A stretch of 53,520 bases of DNA. Source: Clostridia bacterium. Lineage in GTDB: Bacteria > Bacillota > Clostridia > Oscillospirales > SIG627. This document shows positions 7,068 through 16,200 of the stretch, piece by piece; positions within the stretch are counted from its first letter, which is position 1, and each line of letters opens with the position of its first letter. Where the stretch lies: positions 1-53,520 of the forward strand of contig JAFUKG010000032.1 of assembly GCA_017467865.1 (NCBI GenBank), given 5' to 3'. The notes beneath the pieces are model-generated. The model saw only the letters and a program-made list of their open reading frames with translations. It was not told the DNA's origin and did no database searches. The translations under genes and the position numbers were made by a program.

Positions 7068-8702
7068 ATGCCAATCACAGAAATTTTACAAAAAAACGCC
7101 GATATTTATCCCAACGACGTAGCCCTCGTTGAGATAAATCCTAAGTTTGAAAGACAGCGCGCTTCATGGCGTGAGTACTCTCTTATCGAGACAAACTCCC
7201 GTGAGGTTTACCGCAAGGAGATAACATGGCAGGACTTCAACTGCAAGGCTAACCGCTTTGCAAACCTTCTTCTTTCAAGAGGTGTCAAGAAGGAAGATAA
7301 GGTGGCAATTCTTCTTATGAACTGTCTTGAGTGGCTTCCCGTTTACTTTGGAACGCTGAAGTCGGGTGCTATGGCGGTACCCCTCAACTACCGCTATACG
7401 GCAGACGAGATTAAGTACTGTCTTGATTTAGCCGATGCCGACGTTCTTGTTTTCGGACCTGAATTCATAGGTCGAGTAGAGGAAATATGCCATAAGGCAA
7501 AGAAGGTTAAGACCTGGATCTACGTAGGTGAGGACTGCCCCACCTTTGCAGAAAGCTATGAGGAGCTTGTGGAATACTGCTCTTCAAAGTCTCCTAAGAT
7601 AAAGCTCACCGACGACGATAATGCGGCAATATACTTCTCTTCGGGAACAACAGGCTTCCCTAAGGCTATCATACATAAGCACAGAAGCCTTATGCATGCG
7701 GCAATGACCGAGCAAAATCACCACTCTCAGACCAAGGACGACGTATTCCTTTGTATTCCTCCCCTTTATCACACGGGTGCTAAAATGCATTGGTTCGGCT
7801 CGTTCTTAGTGGGAGGCAGGTCTGTTCTTCTCAACGGCGTTAAGCCCGAATGGATAATGCAGGTTGCCTCAGAGGAAAGATGCTCTATCGTATGGCTTCT
7901 TGTGCCTTGGGCTCAGGATATTCTCGATGCAATTGAGCGCGGTGATATAAAGCTTGAGGATTATGACTTGTCTCAGTGGCGGCTGATGCACATCGGTGCT
8001 CAGCCCGTACCCCCCAGCCTTGTAAAGCGTTGGAAGAGCTATTTTCCCACACATCAGTATGATACAAACTACGGACTTTCAGAGTCCATCGGACCGGGCT
8101 GTGTTCACCTCGGAGTTGAAAATGAGCATAAGGTTGGCGCTATCGGAAAAGCAGGCTACGGCTGGCAGACAAAGATAGTTGACGAAAACAGAGTTGAGGT
8201 GGAGAAGGGTAAGGTAGGAGAGCTTGCAGTTAAGGGCCCCGGCGTTATGACCGCTTATTACAAGGACGAAAAGGCTACCGCAGAGGTGCTTGCCGACGGA
8301 TGGCTCTTTACGGGAGATATGGCAGAGCAGGACGAGGACGGCTTCATCTGGCTTGTTGACCGCAAGAAGGACGTTATTATTTCGGGCGGTGAAAACCTTT
8401 ATCCCGTTCAGATTGAGGACTTCCTCAGAAAGCACGATAAAATCAACGACGTTGCGGTTATCGGTCTTCCCGACCCAAGACTCGGAGAAATTGCGGCGGC
8501 TATTATTCAGGCAAAAGAGGGCATGGAATTAACGGAAGAGGAAATCGAAGAATTCTGTCTCGACCTTCCCCGTTACAAGAGACCTCACAAGCTTATCTTT
8601 GCCGAGGTACCCCGTAACCCCACAGGAAAGATAGAGAAGCCCAAGCTTCGCCGTATTTATGGCGCAGAGGGCGTTGTTGCTCAGCAGAATGAAATAAAAT
8701 AA
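7068..8702 (+). CDS. Class I adenylate-forming acyl/aryl-CoA ligase
   Basis: The 544-aa product has the full AMP-binding order: P-loop FSSGTTGFPK (residues 190-199), YGLSE, GWLFTGD with the downstream DRKKDVIISGGENLYP hinge, and the catalytic lysine region PTGKIEKPKLR at the C-terminus. It would join an acid to CoA via an acyl-adenylate, or run in reverse to make ATP from acyl-CoA. ATG 7068 is chosen over 7038 because AGAAAGGA lies just upstream. Placed between the Tyr T-box/symporter and iorAB, it likely handles arylacetyl-CoA or a related acid; substrate is inferred only from context. Confidence 0.88.
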   Translation: MPITEILQKNADIYPNDVALVEINPKFERQRASWREYSLIETNSREVYRKEITWQDFNCKANRFANLLLSRGVKKEDKVAILLMNCLEWLPVYFGTLKSGAMAVPLNYRYTADEIKYCLDLADADVLVFGPEFIGRVEEICHKAKKVKTWIYVGEDCPTFAESYEELVEYCSSKSPKIKLTDDDNAAIYFSSGTTGFPKAIIHKHRSLMHAAMTEQNHHSQTKDDVFLCIPPLYHTGAKMHWFGSFLVGGRSVLLNGVKPEWIMQVASEERCSIVWLLVPWAQDILDAIERGDIKLEDYDLSQWRLMHIGAQPVPPSLVKRWKSYFPTHQYDTNYGLSESIGPGCVHLGVENEHKVGAIGKAGYGWQTKIVDENRVEVEKGKVGELAVKGPGVMTAYYKDEKATAEVLADGWLFTGDMAEQDEDGFIWLVDRKKDVIISGGENLYPVQIEDFLRKHDKINDVAVIGLPDPRLGEIAAAIIQAKEGMELTEEEIEEFCLDLPRYKRPHKLIFAEVPRNPTGKIEKPKLRRIYGAEGVVAQQNEIK

Positions 8703-8703
8703 C

Positions 8704-8731
8704 TTGACCTTTTCAGTAAGATGTGTAATAA
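8704..8731 (+). promoter_or_regulatory. Possible internal promoter before iorA
   Basis: TTGACC (8704-8709), 16-bp spacer, TAATAA (8726-8731), immediately after the ligase stop codon. It may give iorAB expression independent of the T-box. Confidence 0.5.
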
Positions 8732-8779
8732 TATATACGAGAAACTGTGAATATTATTTTATATGTTTTTCGTAAGAGC

Positions 8780-8817
8780 GCGAGAGAGTGCTTTTGACTT
8801 CAAAAGCATTCTCTCGC
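8780..8817 (+). promoter_or_regulatory. Strong 18-bp hairpin in the iorA leader
   Basis: GCGAGAGAGTGCTTTTGA pairs with TCAAAAGCATTCTCTCGC (one G-U pair). No U-run follows, so it is unlikely to be a simple terminator; an mRNA stabiliser or processing site is possible. Confidence 0.6.
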
Positions 8818-8842
8818 AAATTAAAATAATCAGGAGAATAAA

Positions 8843-10579
8843 ATGAAAAAATTACTGCTTGGAAATGCGGCGGTTGCCAGAGGTGCTTATGAAGCAGGCG
8901 TCAACGTCGTATCTTCCTATCCCGGAACTCCAAGTACCGAAATAACCGAAGAAATAGTAAAATTTGAAGAAATTTATGCAGAGTGGGCGCCTAACGAAAA
9001 GGTTGCCGCCGAGGTGGCTATCGGCGCATCCATTGGCGGTGCGAGAGCCATGAGCTGTATGAAGCACGTGGGACTTAACGTTATGGCTGACCCCGTCTTT
9101 ACGGTAAGCTATACGGGTGTCAACGGAGGTCTCGTTCTTTGCGTTGCTGACGACCCCGGAATGCACTCCTCGCAGAATGAGCAGGATTCCCGCCACTATG
9201 CCAAGGCATCGAAAATAATGATGCTTGAGCCCTCTGACTCGGCAGATTGCCGTGACATGACGAAGATGGCGTTTGACTTGTCAGAAAAATTCGACACTCC
9301 CGTTTTCATCCGCCTTTCTACAAGAGTTTCCCATTCACAGAGCCTTGTAGAGCTTCACGACAGAGAAAACGTAGAGCTTAAGCCCTATGAGAAGAATATT
9401 CAGAAATATGTTATGATGCCTGCCATGGCTATAAAGCGCCACGTTGTAGTTGAAGACAGAATTAAGTCTCAGATTGCCTTTGCCGAAGAAACAGAGCTTA
9501 ACCGTGTGGAAAATAACGGCTCAAGGATTGGTGTCATTTCGGCAGGTATTACATATATGTACTCCAAGGAAGCCTTGGGCGATAAGGTTGACTACCTGAA
9601 GCTTGGTATGGTTTATCCTCTTCCTGAAAAGAAGATTGCAGACTTTGTAAAGAGCCACGATAAGGTTTTTGTTGTCGAAGAGCTCGACCCCGTAATCGAA
9701 GAGCACGTAAAGGCCCTCGGTGTCAACGTTATAGGCAAGGATGCCTTCACTCTCCTTGGCGAGTACACTCCCGCTATGATCAAGAAGGCGGTGCTTGGGG
9801 AGGATGCTCCCGAAAGTATGGCACTCAGCGAGACTATCCCCGTCCGTCCTCCCGTTATGTGTGCAGGCTGTCCTCACAGAGGAACCTTCTACGTACTCAA
9901 GAAGCTTGGACTTGTTGTTTCGGGTGATATTGGATGCTATACTCTCGGCGCAACGCTTCCTCTCCAGTCGGTTGATACCACTATTTGTATGGGCGCTTCC
10001 GTTTCAGCGGCTCACGGTATGGCTAAGGCAAGAGGTGCCGAGTTCAACAAGAAGCTTGTTTCAGTTATAGGAGACTCCACCTTTATGCATTCTGGTATCA
10101 CGGGACTTGTGGACATCGTGTATAATAAGGGTAACAATACCGTCATCATCCTTGATAACTCCATTACTGGTATGACGGGTCATCAGAATAACCCCACAAC
10201 AGGATACACCATAAGAGGTGAAGAGACAAAGCAGGTTAACCTTATAACTCTTTGCAAGGCGGTTGGCATTGAAAGAGTTGTAGTTGCAGACCCCTTTGAC
10301 GTTAAGAACTTTGAAAAGGTAGTAAAGACAGAGGTAGAGTGCGAAGAGCCCTCTGTTATCATTGCACAGCGTCCCTGCGCACTTCTCAAGAGCGTGAAAT
10401 ACGAGGGCGTATGTGAAATAAGTGATAAGTGCCGCAACTGTAAGATGTGTATGAAGCTTGGCTGTCCCGCCATAACCATAAGAGATGACAAGGTTGTAAT
10501 AGACCCCACTCAGTGTAACGGCTGCGGACTTTGTGTAAACGTGTGTCCTTTCGGCGCCATTGAAAAGAAGGAGAGATAA
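8843..10579 (+). CDS. iorA: Indolepyruvate:ferredoxin oxidoreductase, alpha subunit
   Basis: The 578-aa product fuses the pyrimidine- and TPP-binding halves with a C-terminal ferredoxin. Visible marks are the N-terminal LLGNAAVARGAYEAGVNV and SSYPGTPSTEI, a CAGCPHRGTFYVLKKL segment, the TPP pocket GDIGCYTLG and GDSTFMHSGITGLVDIVYNK with NSITGMTGHQNNP, and two [4Fe-4S] motifs (CRNCKMCMKLGCP and CNGCGLCVNVCP, residues 530-569). It oxidatively decarboxylates aryl pyruvates from Trp, Phe and Tyr to arylacetyl-CoA, reducing ferredoxin, in complex with IorB encoded 2 nt downstream. SD is CAGGAGAA. Confidence 0.95.
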   Translation: MKKLLLGNAAVARGAYEAGVNVVSSYPGTPSTEITEEIVKFEEIYAEWAPNEKVAAEVAIGASIGGARAMSCMKHVGLNVMADPVFTVSYTGVNGGLVLCVADDPGMHSSQNEQDSRHYAKASKIMMLEPSDSADCRDMTKMAFDLSEKFDTPVFIRLSTRVSHSQSLVELHDRENVELKPYEKNIQKYVMMPAMAIKRHVVVEDRIKSQIAFAEETELNRVENNGSRIGVISAGITYMYSKEALGDKVDYLKLGMVYPLPEKKIADFVKSHDKVFVVEELDPVIEEHVKALGVNVIGKDAFTLLGEYTPAMIKKAVLGEDAPESMALSETIPVRPPVMCAGCPHRGTFYVLKKLGLVVSGDIGCYTLGATLPLQSVDTTICMGASVSAAHGMAKARGAEFNKKLVSVIGDSTFMHSGITGLVDIVYNKGNNTVIILDNSITGMTGHQNNPTTGYTIRGEETKQVNLITLCKAVGIERVVVADPFDVKNFEKVVKTEVECEEPSVIIAQRPCALLKSVKYEGVCEISDKCRNCKMCMKLGCPAITIRDDKVVIDPTQCNGCGLCVNVCPFGAIEKKER

Positions 10580-10581
10580 CC

Positions 10582-11139
10582 ATGACAAAGAACATTATGA
10601 TAGTGGGTGTCGGCGGACAGGGAACACTCCTTGCCAGCCGAATACTCGGTAATACAGTTATCAATGAGGGCTACGACGTTAAGGTATCTGAGGTTCATGG
10701 AATGAGTCAGCGCGGAGGCAGTGTTGTAACCTACGTGAAATACGGCGATAAGGTTTATTCTCCCATTGTTGACAAGGGAGAAGCGGATATAATACTTGCG
10801 TTCGAGCTTCTTGAAGCTTACAGAGCACTTCCTTATCTCAAAAAAGGCGGTAAGATTATCGTCAATAATCAGAAGATTGACCCTATGCCCGTTATATCGG
10901 GACTTGCGAAATATCCCGAAAATATAGCAGAAAAGCTTCCCGACGCCACAGTTGTTGACGCCCTCAGTCTTGCAAAAGAGGCAGGAAATATAAAGGCGGT
11001 TAACGTTGTGCTTATCGGCGTTATGGCGAAGAGCACCGATATTCCTTATGAAAATTGGGTGGAAACCATAAAAACCACAGTTCCACCGAAATTCCTCGAC
11101 GTAAACCTTAAGGCATTTGAACTTGGATATAACGCATAA
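10582..11139 (+). CDS. iorB: Indolepyruvate:ferredoxin oxidoreductase, beta subunit
   Basis: The 185-aa product is the gamma-domain type subunit of the 2-oxoacid:ferredoxin oxidoreductase superfamily, with the N-terminal [19 protein letters not shown] glycine-rich segment, [19 protein letters not shown], and [20 protein letters not shown]. Length fits IorB (about 190-200 aa). It follows iorA after 2 nt, so the two are translationally linked. Together they form the arylpyruvate-oxidising complex. Confidence 0.94.
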   Translation: MTKNIMIVGVGGQGTLLASRILGNTVINEGYDVKVSEVHGMSQRGGSVVTYVKYGDKVYSPIVDKGEADIILAFELLEAYRALPYLKKGGKIIVNNQKIDPMPVISGLAKYPENIAEKLPDATVVDALSLAKEAGNIKAVNVVLIGVMAKSTDIPYENWVETIKTTVPPKFLDVNLKAFELGYNA

Positions 11140-11152
11140 AGGAGAAATAATT

Positions 11153-12457
11153 ATGGCTATGTGGCAACCCGAATATGAAGCACTACCTCGTCATGAGCTT
11201 GAAAAGCTCCAGAGCGAGCGCCTTGTGGCACAAGTAAAAAGAATGTACGAAAAGGTAGAGCTTTTCAGAAAGAGAATGGACGAAAAAGGGCTTAAGCCTT
11301 CGGATATTCACGGAATTGAAGATTTACATAAGCTTCCTTTCTCATATAAGCAGGACCTGCGAGACTACTATCCTTACGGACTTTTCGCTACTCCTATGTC
11401 CGAGATAAGACGTGTTCATGCTTCCTCGGGTACAACGGGTAAGCAGATAGTTGTAGGCTACACCGACAACGACCTTGAAATGTGGGCGGACTGCTTTGCA
11501 AGAATGCTTATTGCCGTTGGTGCCGATGAAAACTCCTTCGTACACGTTGGCTACGGTCTGGGTCTCTTTACGGGAGGCTTCGGCGCTCACGACGGTGCGA
11601 TAAGAATAGGCGCTACCGCTATTCCCATTTCGGCAGGTAATACTCAAAGACAGATACAGACTATGATTGACTTCGGCTCAACGGTGTTGTGCTGTACCCC
11701 CTCATACGCTATGTACCTTGGCGAAACCATCGAAGAGATGGGACTCAAGGACAAGCTCAGCCTTAAAGCAGGAATATTTGGCGCAGAGCCTTGGACAGAG
11801 GAAATGAGAGCGCAGATTGAAGAAAAGCTTAATATTAAGGCATACGATATCTACGGGCTTTCCGAGATTATGGGTCCCGGTGTTTCTTACGAATGTGAAT
11901 ATCAGTGTGGTATGCACGTTTGCGAGGATCACTTTATACCCGAAATCATTGACCCCGACACAGGGGAGGTAAAGGGTCCCGGCGAGGACGGAGAGCTTGT
12001 ATTTACTACTATTACTAAGGAAGGCTTCCCCCTTATCCGTTATAGAACGAGAGATATATGCTCTCTTAACTACGAGCCCTGCAAGTGCGGAAGAACTCAC
12101 GTGAGAATGAATAAGCCCCACGGAAGAACAGACGATATGCTCATCATCCGCGGTGTAAACGTATTTCCCTCACAGATTGAAGAGGTGCTTCTTAAGGTGG
12201 GCGGTGACGTTACTCCTAACTATCAGATCGTTGTTGACAGAGTAAACAACAACGACACCTTTGAAGTAAAGGTGGAAATGAGCGAAGAGCTCTTCTCGGA
12301 TGGCGTTAAGGGAATTGAGAGAGTGGAAAAGACGATTTCCGAAAACCTGCGTTCAACTCTCGGCATAGGTCCCAAGGTGACTCTCGTTAACCCCAAGTCA
12401 ATCGTTCGCAGCGAGGGCAAGGCGAAGAGAATAATTGATATGAGAAAACTCAGCTAA
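11153..12457 (+). CDS. paaK: Phenylacetate-CoA ligase family protein
   Basis: The 434-aa product matches the short PaaK-type ligases: [19 protein letters not shown] as the nucleotide loop, [16 protein letters not shown], and a C-terminal [21 protein letters not shown] region. The enzyme forms arylacetyl-CoA from arylacetate, ATP and CoA; in an amino-acid fermenter the reverse or ADP-independent recycling of arylacetyl-CoA from IorAB is likely. ATG 11153 follows AAAGGAGAAA; the earlier in-frame ATG 11117 lies within iorB and is rejected. It lies 13 nt after iorB and 12 nt before the ACT gene. Confidence 0.9.
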   Translation: MAMWQPEYEALPRHELEKLQSERLVAQVKRMYEKVELFRKRMDEKGLKPSDIHGIEDLHKLPFSYKQDLRDYYPYGLFATPMSEIRRVHASSGTTGKQIVVGYTDNDLEMWADCFARMLIAVGADENSFVHVGYGLGLFTGGFGAHDGAIRIGATAIPISAGNTQRQIQTMIDFGSTVLCCTPSYAMYLGETIEEMGLKDKLSLKAGIFGAEPWTEEMRAQIEEKLNIKAYDIYGLSEIMGPGVSYECEYQCGMHVCEDHFIPEIIDPDTGEVKGPGEDGELVFTTITKEGFPLIRYRTRDICSLNYEPCKCGRTHVRMNKPHGRTDDMLIIRGVNVFPSQIEEVLLKVGGDVTPNYQIVVDRVNNNDTFEVKVEMSEELFSDGVKGIERVEKTISENLRSTLGIGPKVTLVNPKSIVRSEGKAKRIIDMRKLS

Positions 12458-12469
12458 GGAGGAAAGAGT

Positions 12470-12892
12470 ATGTTTATAAAACAGCTTTCTATATTTGTTG
12501 AAAATAAATTCGGCAGACTTGAAGCCATAATTGACACTATCGGTAAGAACGGCGTTAATATCAGAGCCCTTTCTATTGCGGATACAACTGATTTCGGAAT
12601 ACTCAGAGTCATTGTTGACGACACAGAGAAGGCAAAGAAGTGCCTGAGCGACGCGGGTGTTGTGGCAAAGGCTACCGACGTAATTGCCGTTTATATCGAC
12701 GACGAAACGGGCGGACTTGCCAAGGTGCTGGGATACCTCACCGAGGAGAAGATAAGCGTTGAATATATGTATGCATTCCTATCAAGAGATACTTCAAAGG
12801 CACTCATGGTAGTGAAGGCAGACGATGAAGAGGCTGCCGAGAAGGCACTTAGACTCAAGGGCGTTGAAATGCTTAACCCCGAAAATTTATAA
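12470..12892 (+). CDS. Tandem ACT-domain protein
   Basis: The 140-aa product consists of two ACT domains (about 1-70 and 71-140), beginning FIKQLSIFVENKFGRL and with the second starting VIAVYIDDETGGLAKVLGYL. ACT domains bind amino acids and act as allosteric sensors. Stand-alone double-ACT proteins commonly accompany PaaK-type ligases and iorAB in anaerobes. It may sense the aromatic amino acid and regulate the ligase or oxidoreductase. SD AAGGAGGAAAG. It is the last gene before a strong terminator. Confidence 0.9.
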   Translation: MFIKQLSIFVENKFGRLEAIIDTIGKNGVNIRALSIADTTDFGILRVIVDDTEKAKKCLSDAGVVAKATDVIAVYIDDETGGLAKVLGYLTEEKISVEYMYAFLSRDTSKALMVVKADDEEAAEKALRLKGVEMLNPENL

Positions 12893-12900
12893 AAGGTTGA

Positions 12901-12937
12901 AAAGAAACCGACGTATCGTATGCGGTTTCTTTTTTTC
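12901..12937 (+). terminator. Terminator of operon 1
   Basis: AAAGAAACCG (12901-12910) pairs with CGGTTTCTTT (12923-12932), followed by a T-run. The 60 nt to its right are AT-rich with nothing recognised. Confidence 0.85.
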
Positions 12938-13000
12938 TATCTATGATATTATAAAATGATTTGTGAAACTATCAAATATTTAAAAGTTTATGGAAACATC

Positions 13001-13029
13001 TTGAAAAGATTTTGACAATATGCTATAAT
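13001..13029 (+). promoter_or_regulatory. Upstream promoter P1 of the phosphoesterase gene
   Basis: TTGAAA (13001-13006), 17-bp spacer, TATAAT (13024-13029). It would give a leader of over 200 nt before ATG 13252. Confidence 0.7.
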
Positions 13030-13170
13030 ATTTTAGACTTATAAAAGGGGTGTTAAGATTTGACTGTTATCCAAAGAAAAATGCCTGAAATCTAAAATTT
13101 TACTGCAATATTACTAATAATATACTTTTTCGAGCAGGAAAATGCGGCGTTCTTTTGGTATTTTTGTCAA

Positions 13171-13200
13171 TTGATACGGGTCAGTGACTTATAGTATAAT
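13171..13200 (+). promoter_or_regulatory. Downstream promoter P2 of the phosphoesterase gene
   Basis: TTGATA (13171-13176), 18-bp spacer, TATAAT (13195-13200), about 50 nt before the start codon. Confidence 0.65.
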
Positions 13201-13251
13201 TTAAATGTTATAAATTAATAATTATAAATTTATATTTTTAGGGAGGCAATT

Positions 13252-16200
13252 ATGTTTAAAAACAGAATTTTCAGTATAGTTATGGCTTTTATTCTTATTA
13301 TATCGGCTGTAGCTTTTACCGCATTTGCTGACGATACTACAGTCAGCGAGGACACTACCGTAACCTTCGGTGTATTTTCGGACATTCATAAACAACCTCT
13401 TTTCCTTGAAAGAGTAATGAATGACCTTATTACTATGGCGGACGGAAAGGAAAATATTGACGGTCTTGCACTTGTGGGAGACATCGTTTATTTTCAGCAA
13501 GACGAGACCCCTGAAGCATCTTTCTACGATATGCTCGACGAGAACGAAAACTATCAGTATTTCGTTCAAAAGGACGTAGTTTCCTTTGCTATGGGTAATC
13601 ATGAGTTTCCTATCAGTGCAACGGATGAGACTGTGTGTGACCTTTCAAAAGAGGTGTTTACACAAGAGATAGGTCAGGCACCTGAGAGCCATAAGATTAT
13701 CGGCGGTTATCATTTCATCACCGCTGGACCCGATACTTATATGGGTGAGATGTCTGCCGAGCAGGAGCAGTACGTAATGGACGAGGTAGCGAAGGCTCTT
13801 GAGGATGGCACGGATAAGCCCATATTCGTTCTTATTCACCACCCCATTGACGATACTCTTTATAATACTGCAGACAGAGGAAGAAACACCGATGAGTTTA
13901 CGGCTTTCCTTAAGGCTAATCCCCGTCTTGTTGTAATCAGCGGACACAACCACTATCCCATCTCTAACCCCCGTTCCATTTATCAGGTGGCGGGCGGTGC
14001 AACCTTTATGTATACAAGCTCGGTAAACAGCGGAAACAAGCTTTCCGACCCCTATGCAACAGAGCGCCATGCAACGTCATACCCCTCACAGGCATATATT
14101 ATGCAGATAGACAGTGCTACAAACGTTGTTACCATGAAGCGCTTCTACGTTACATCAGACAACACTCCCACCTGGATTGAGGGCGGTGACTGGGTTCTCG
14201 ATATTCCTGCAATGATTGCAGAAAGCGCAAAGGAAGAAATAGATTTATCCGTTTATAAATACACCTATGACGAAAGAGAAGCGAGCAGCACAGCACCTAT
14301 TTTCAACGAAGGTGACGAAATAACAGTAACCTCTCTTTCCACAAAGGATATAAGCTTCACCTTCCCCGCAGGTACGCCCGCTCTTGACGGCGAGGACAAC
14401 TACGTTGGCTATTATAAGATAGAGGCATACAACAAGGAAACAGGGGAAACAGTTACAAAGAAAATCATAAGCGACTACTTTATGCCGAAGAATAGAAGAA
14501 CTACCTATTCTTGCAGTCTTTCAGGTCTTATTTATGACACAGAGTATACTCTTTCGGTCTATCCTGTTAATATGTGGTACGTTGAGGGCACACCAATAAC
14601 CGTAGACTTTAAAACAGGCGGACTCCCCGGTGGATTTGGCACTATCGTAGGCTATGACGATACCTACTACGCCGCACCCGCAACTCTTAATAATGCAGGC
14701 AACGGGCTCAATATTGATACCGATAGTGCCTTTCAGATTACTTCAGAGAATAACCATAAGCTTGCAGGTCTCTATGCAGTGTCAACTGACCAAGCCTTTG
14801 GCGGCAATTATGATATCGTTTACGTCTACGGCGAATATAATACCAGAAGCACTTTCCTTAGAAAGTGGGCGGAAGGTGAACTTAATCCCGCTACAAGCAG
14901 TGCAGTAGACTCAAGCTGGGTGGGAAGAATAAAGGGTATTGACTCCGATAAATTCTACCCAGGTATATTTGGCGGAAAAGGACCCTTTACAACAATGACA
15001 GGTAGTTTTTATACCAATGAATTGTCAACTACGGGTTCACACCTTTCTGTTGCAAAAACAAAAAATGTATATTTTTACAGTCGCAGTTGGGATGAAGCGA
15101 TTGCAGAAGCTGAAGCCCTTGCAGCAGGTAATGAAACAAACCTTGCTACTTACCTTGCTAACCTTGAAAGCTTCTACGGTCAATATTTCAAGGCAGATAG
15201 TCACTCTGAATTTATAGATGCCACAACCAAAACTGCTTATGAATCGGCGAGGGCTACCTATCTTGGCAACGTAATTACAACTGTTCAGAGCCTGAATATG
15301 AAGTATGCTTATGCCAGCGACCAGATTGTTCCTATTTCCGAAGTGAACAGCCTTTCATATAATCAAGTTAACAGGCAGGGATGTTTAAGCTATAAAGAGA
15401 AATTTTCAGCAAAAATAGTAGCCTATGTTCTTCTCAAAGACGGAACTGTAACAAAGTGTTCAGCCTATACCAGTGCTCATGATTTATCGGGTACATGGAG
15501 AAGTAGAAGTATCAATTTTGAGACCGCTTCATGGACACCTGCTCTTCCTACAGAAGGATATCTTGTGGGATTCCAGCTTTATCCGTTTGCAGGGATGACT
15601 GATCCGGAAAAGCTTACAACTGTAGGTCGTACTCCTAAGAACTGTACCAGTGATCCGGCGAGTTACTCTATAAGAGTTCGCTTTAACGGCACGTATTCTA
15701 TAGACGTTCCTCAGGTTCCCAAGCCCGACTACCTTTCGGTAGACGAAAACGGAAAGCTTGCGGGAACTGCAGAGGGTACTGTCTATATGTACGCACCTAT
15801 CAGCTCAGCCGATATGCTCAACGGCGAAAGCCTCACTTACACTTCAGTGAATGCTGACACAACCTTCCCTGCAGGACTTTACTCTGTAAAGGTTCTCGGC
15901 ATTGAGGGTGAGTGCACAGATTCCGAGCCTTACGTTCTCTTTGTAAGCGGAACGGCTGAGGAACAAAAGGAAATAGGAAACCTTGTTATAACAGAAACAG
16001 CAGCTACAATTCAGACAAAAGCCACAGACGATTGGATGGCGGGCTATTGGACAGGAGATTCAGGATACGTTCTTCCTTTTCGTTCAGCGGTTGATGCAGA
16101 AGGTAATCTTGACGGTTGGCCCAGCAACTACTGTGTAACAAGCAGCGGACAGCACGTTACAGCGGATTCTTCTGACAGAGCAGGTCAAGCTAAGGCGGCA

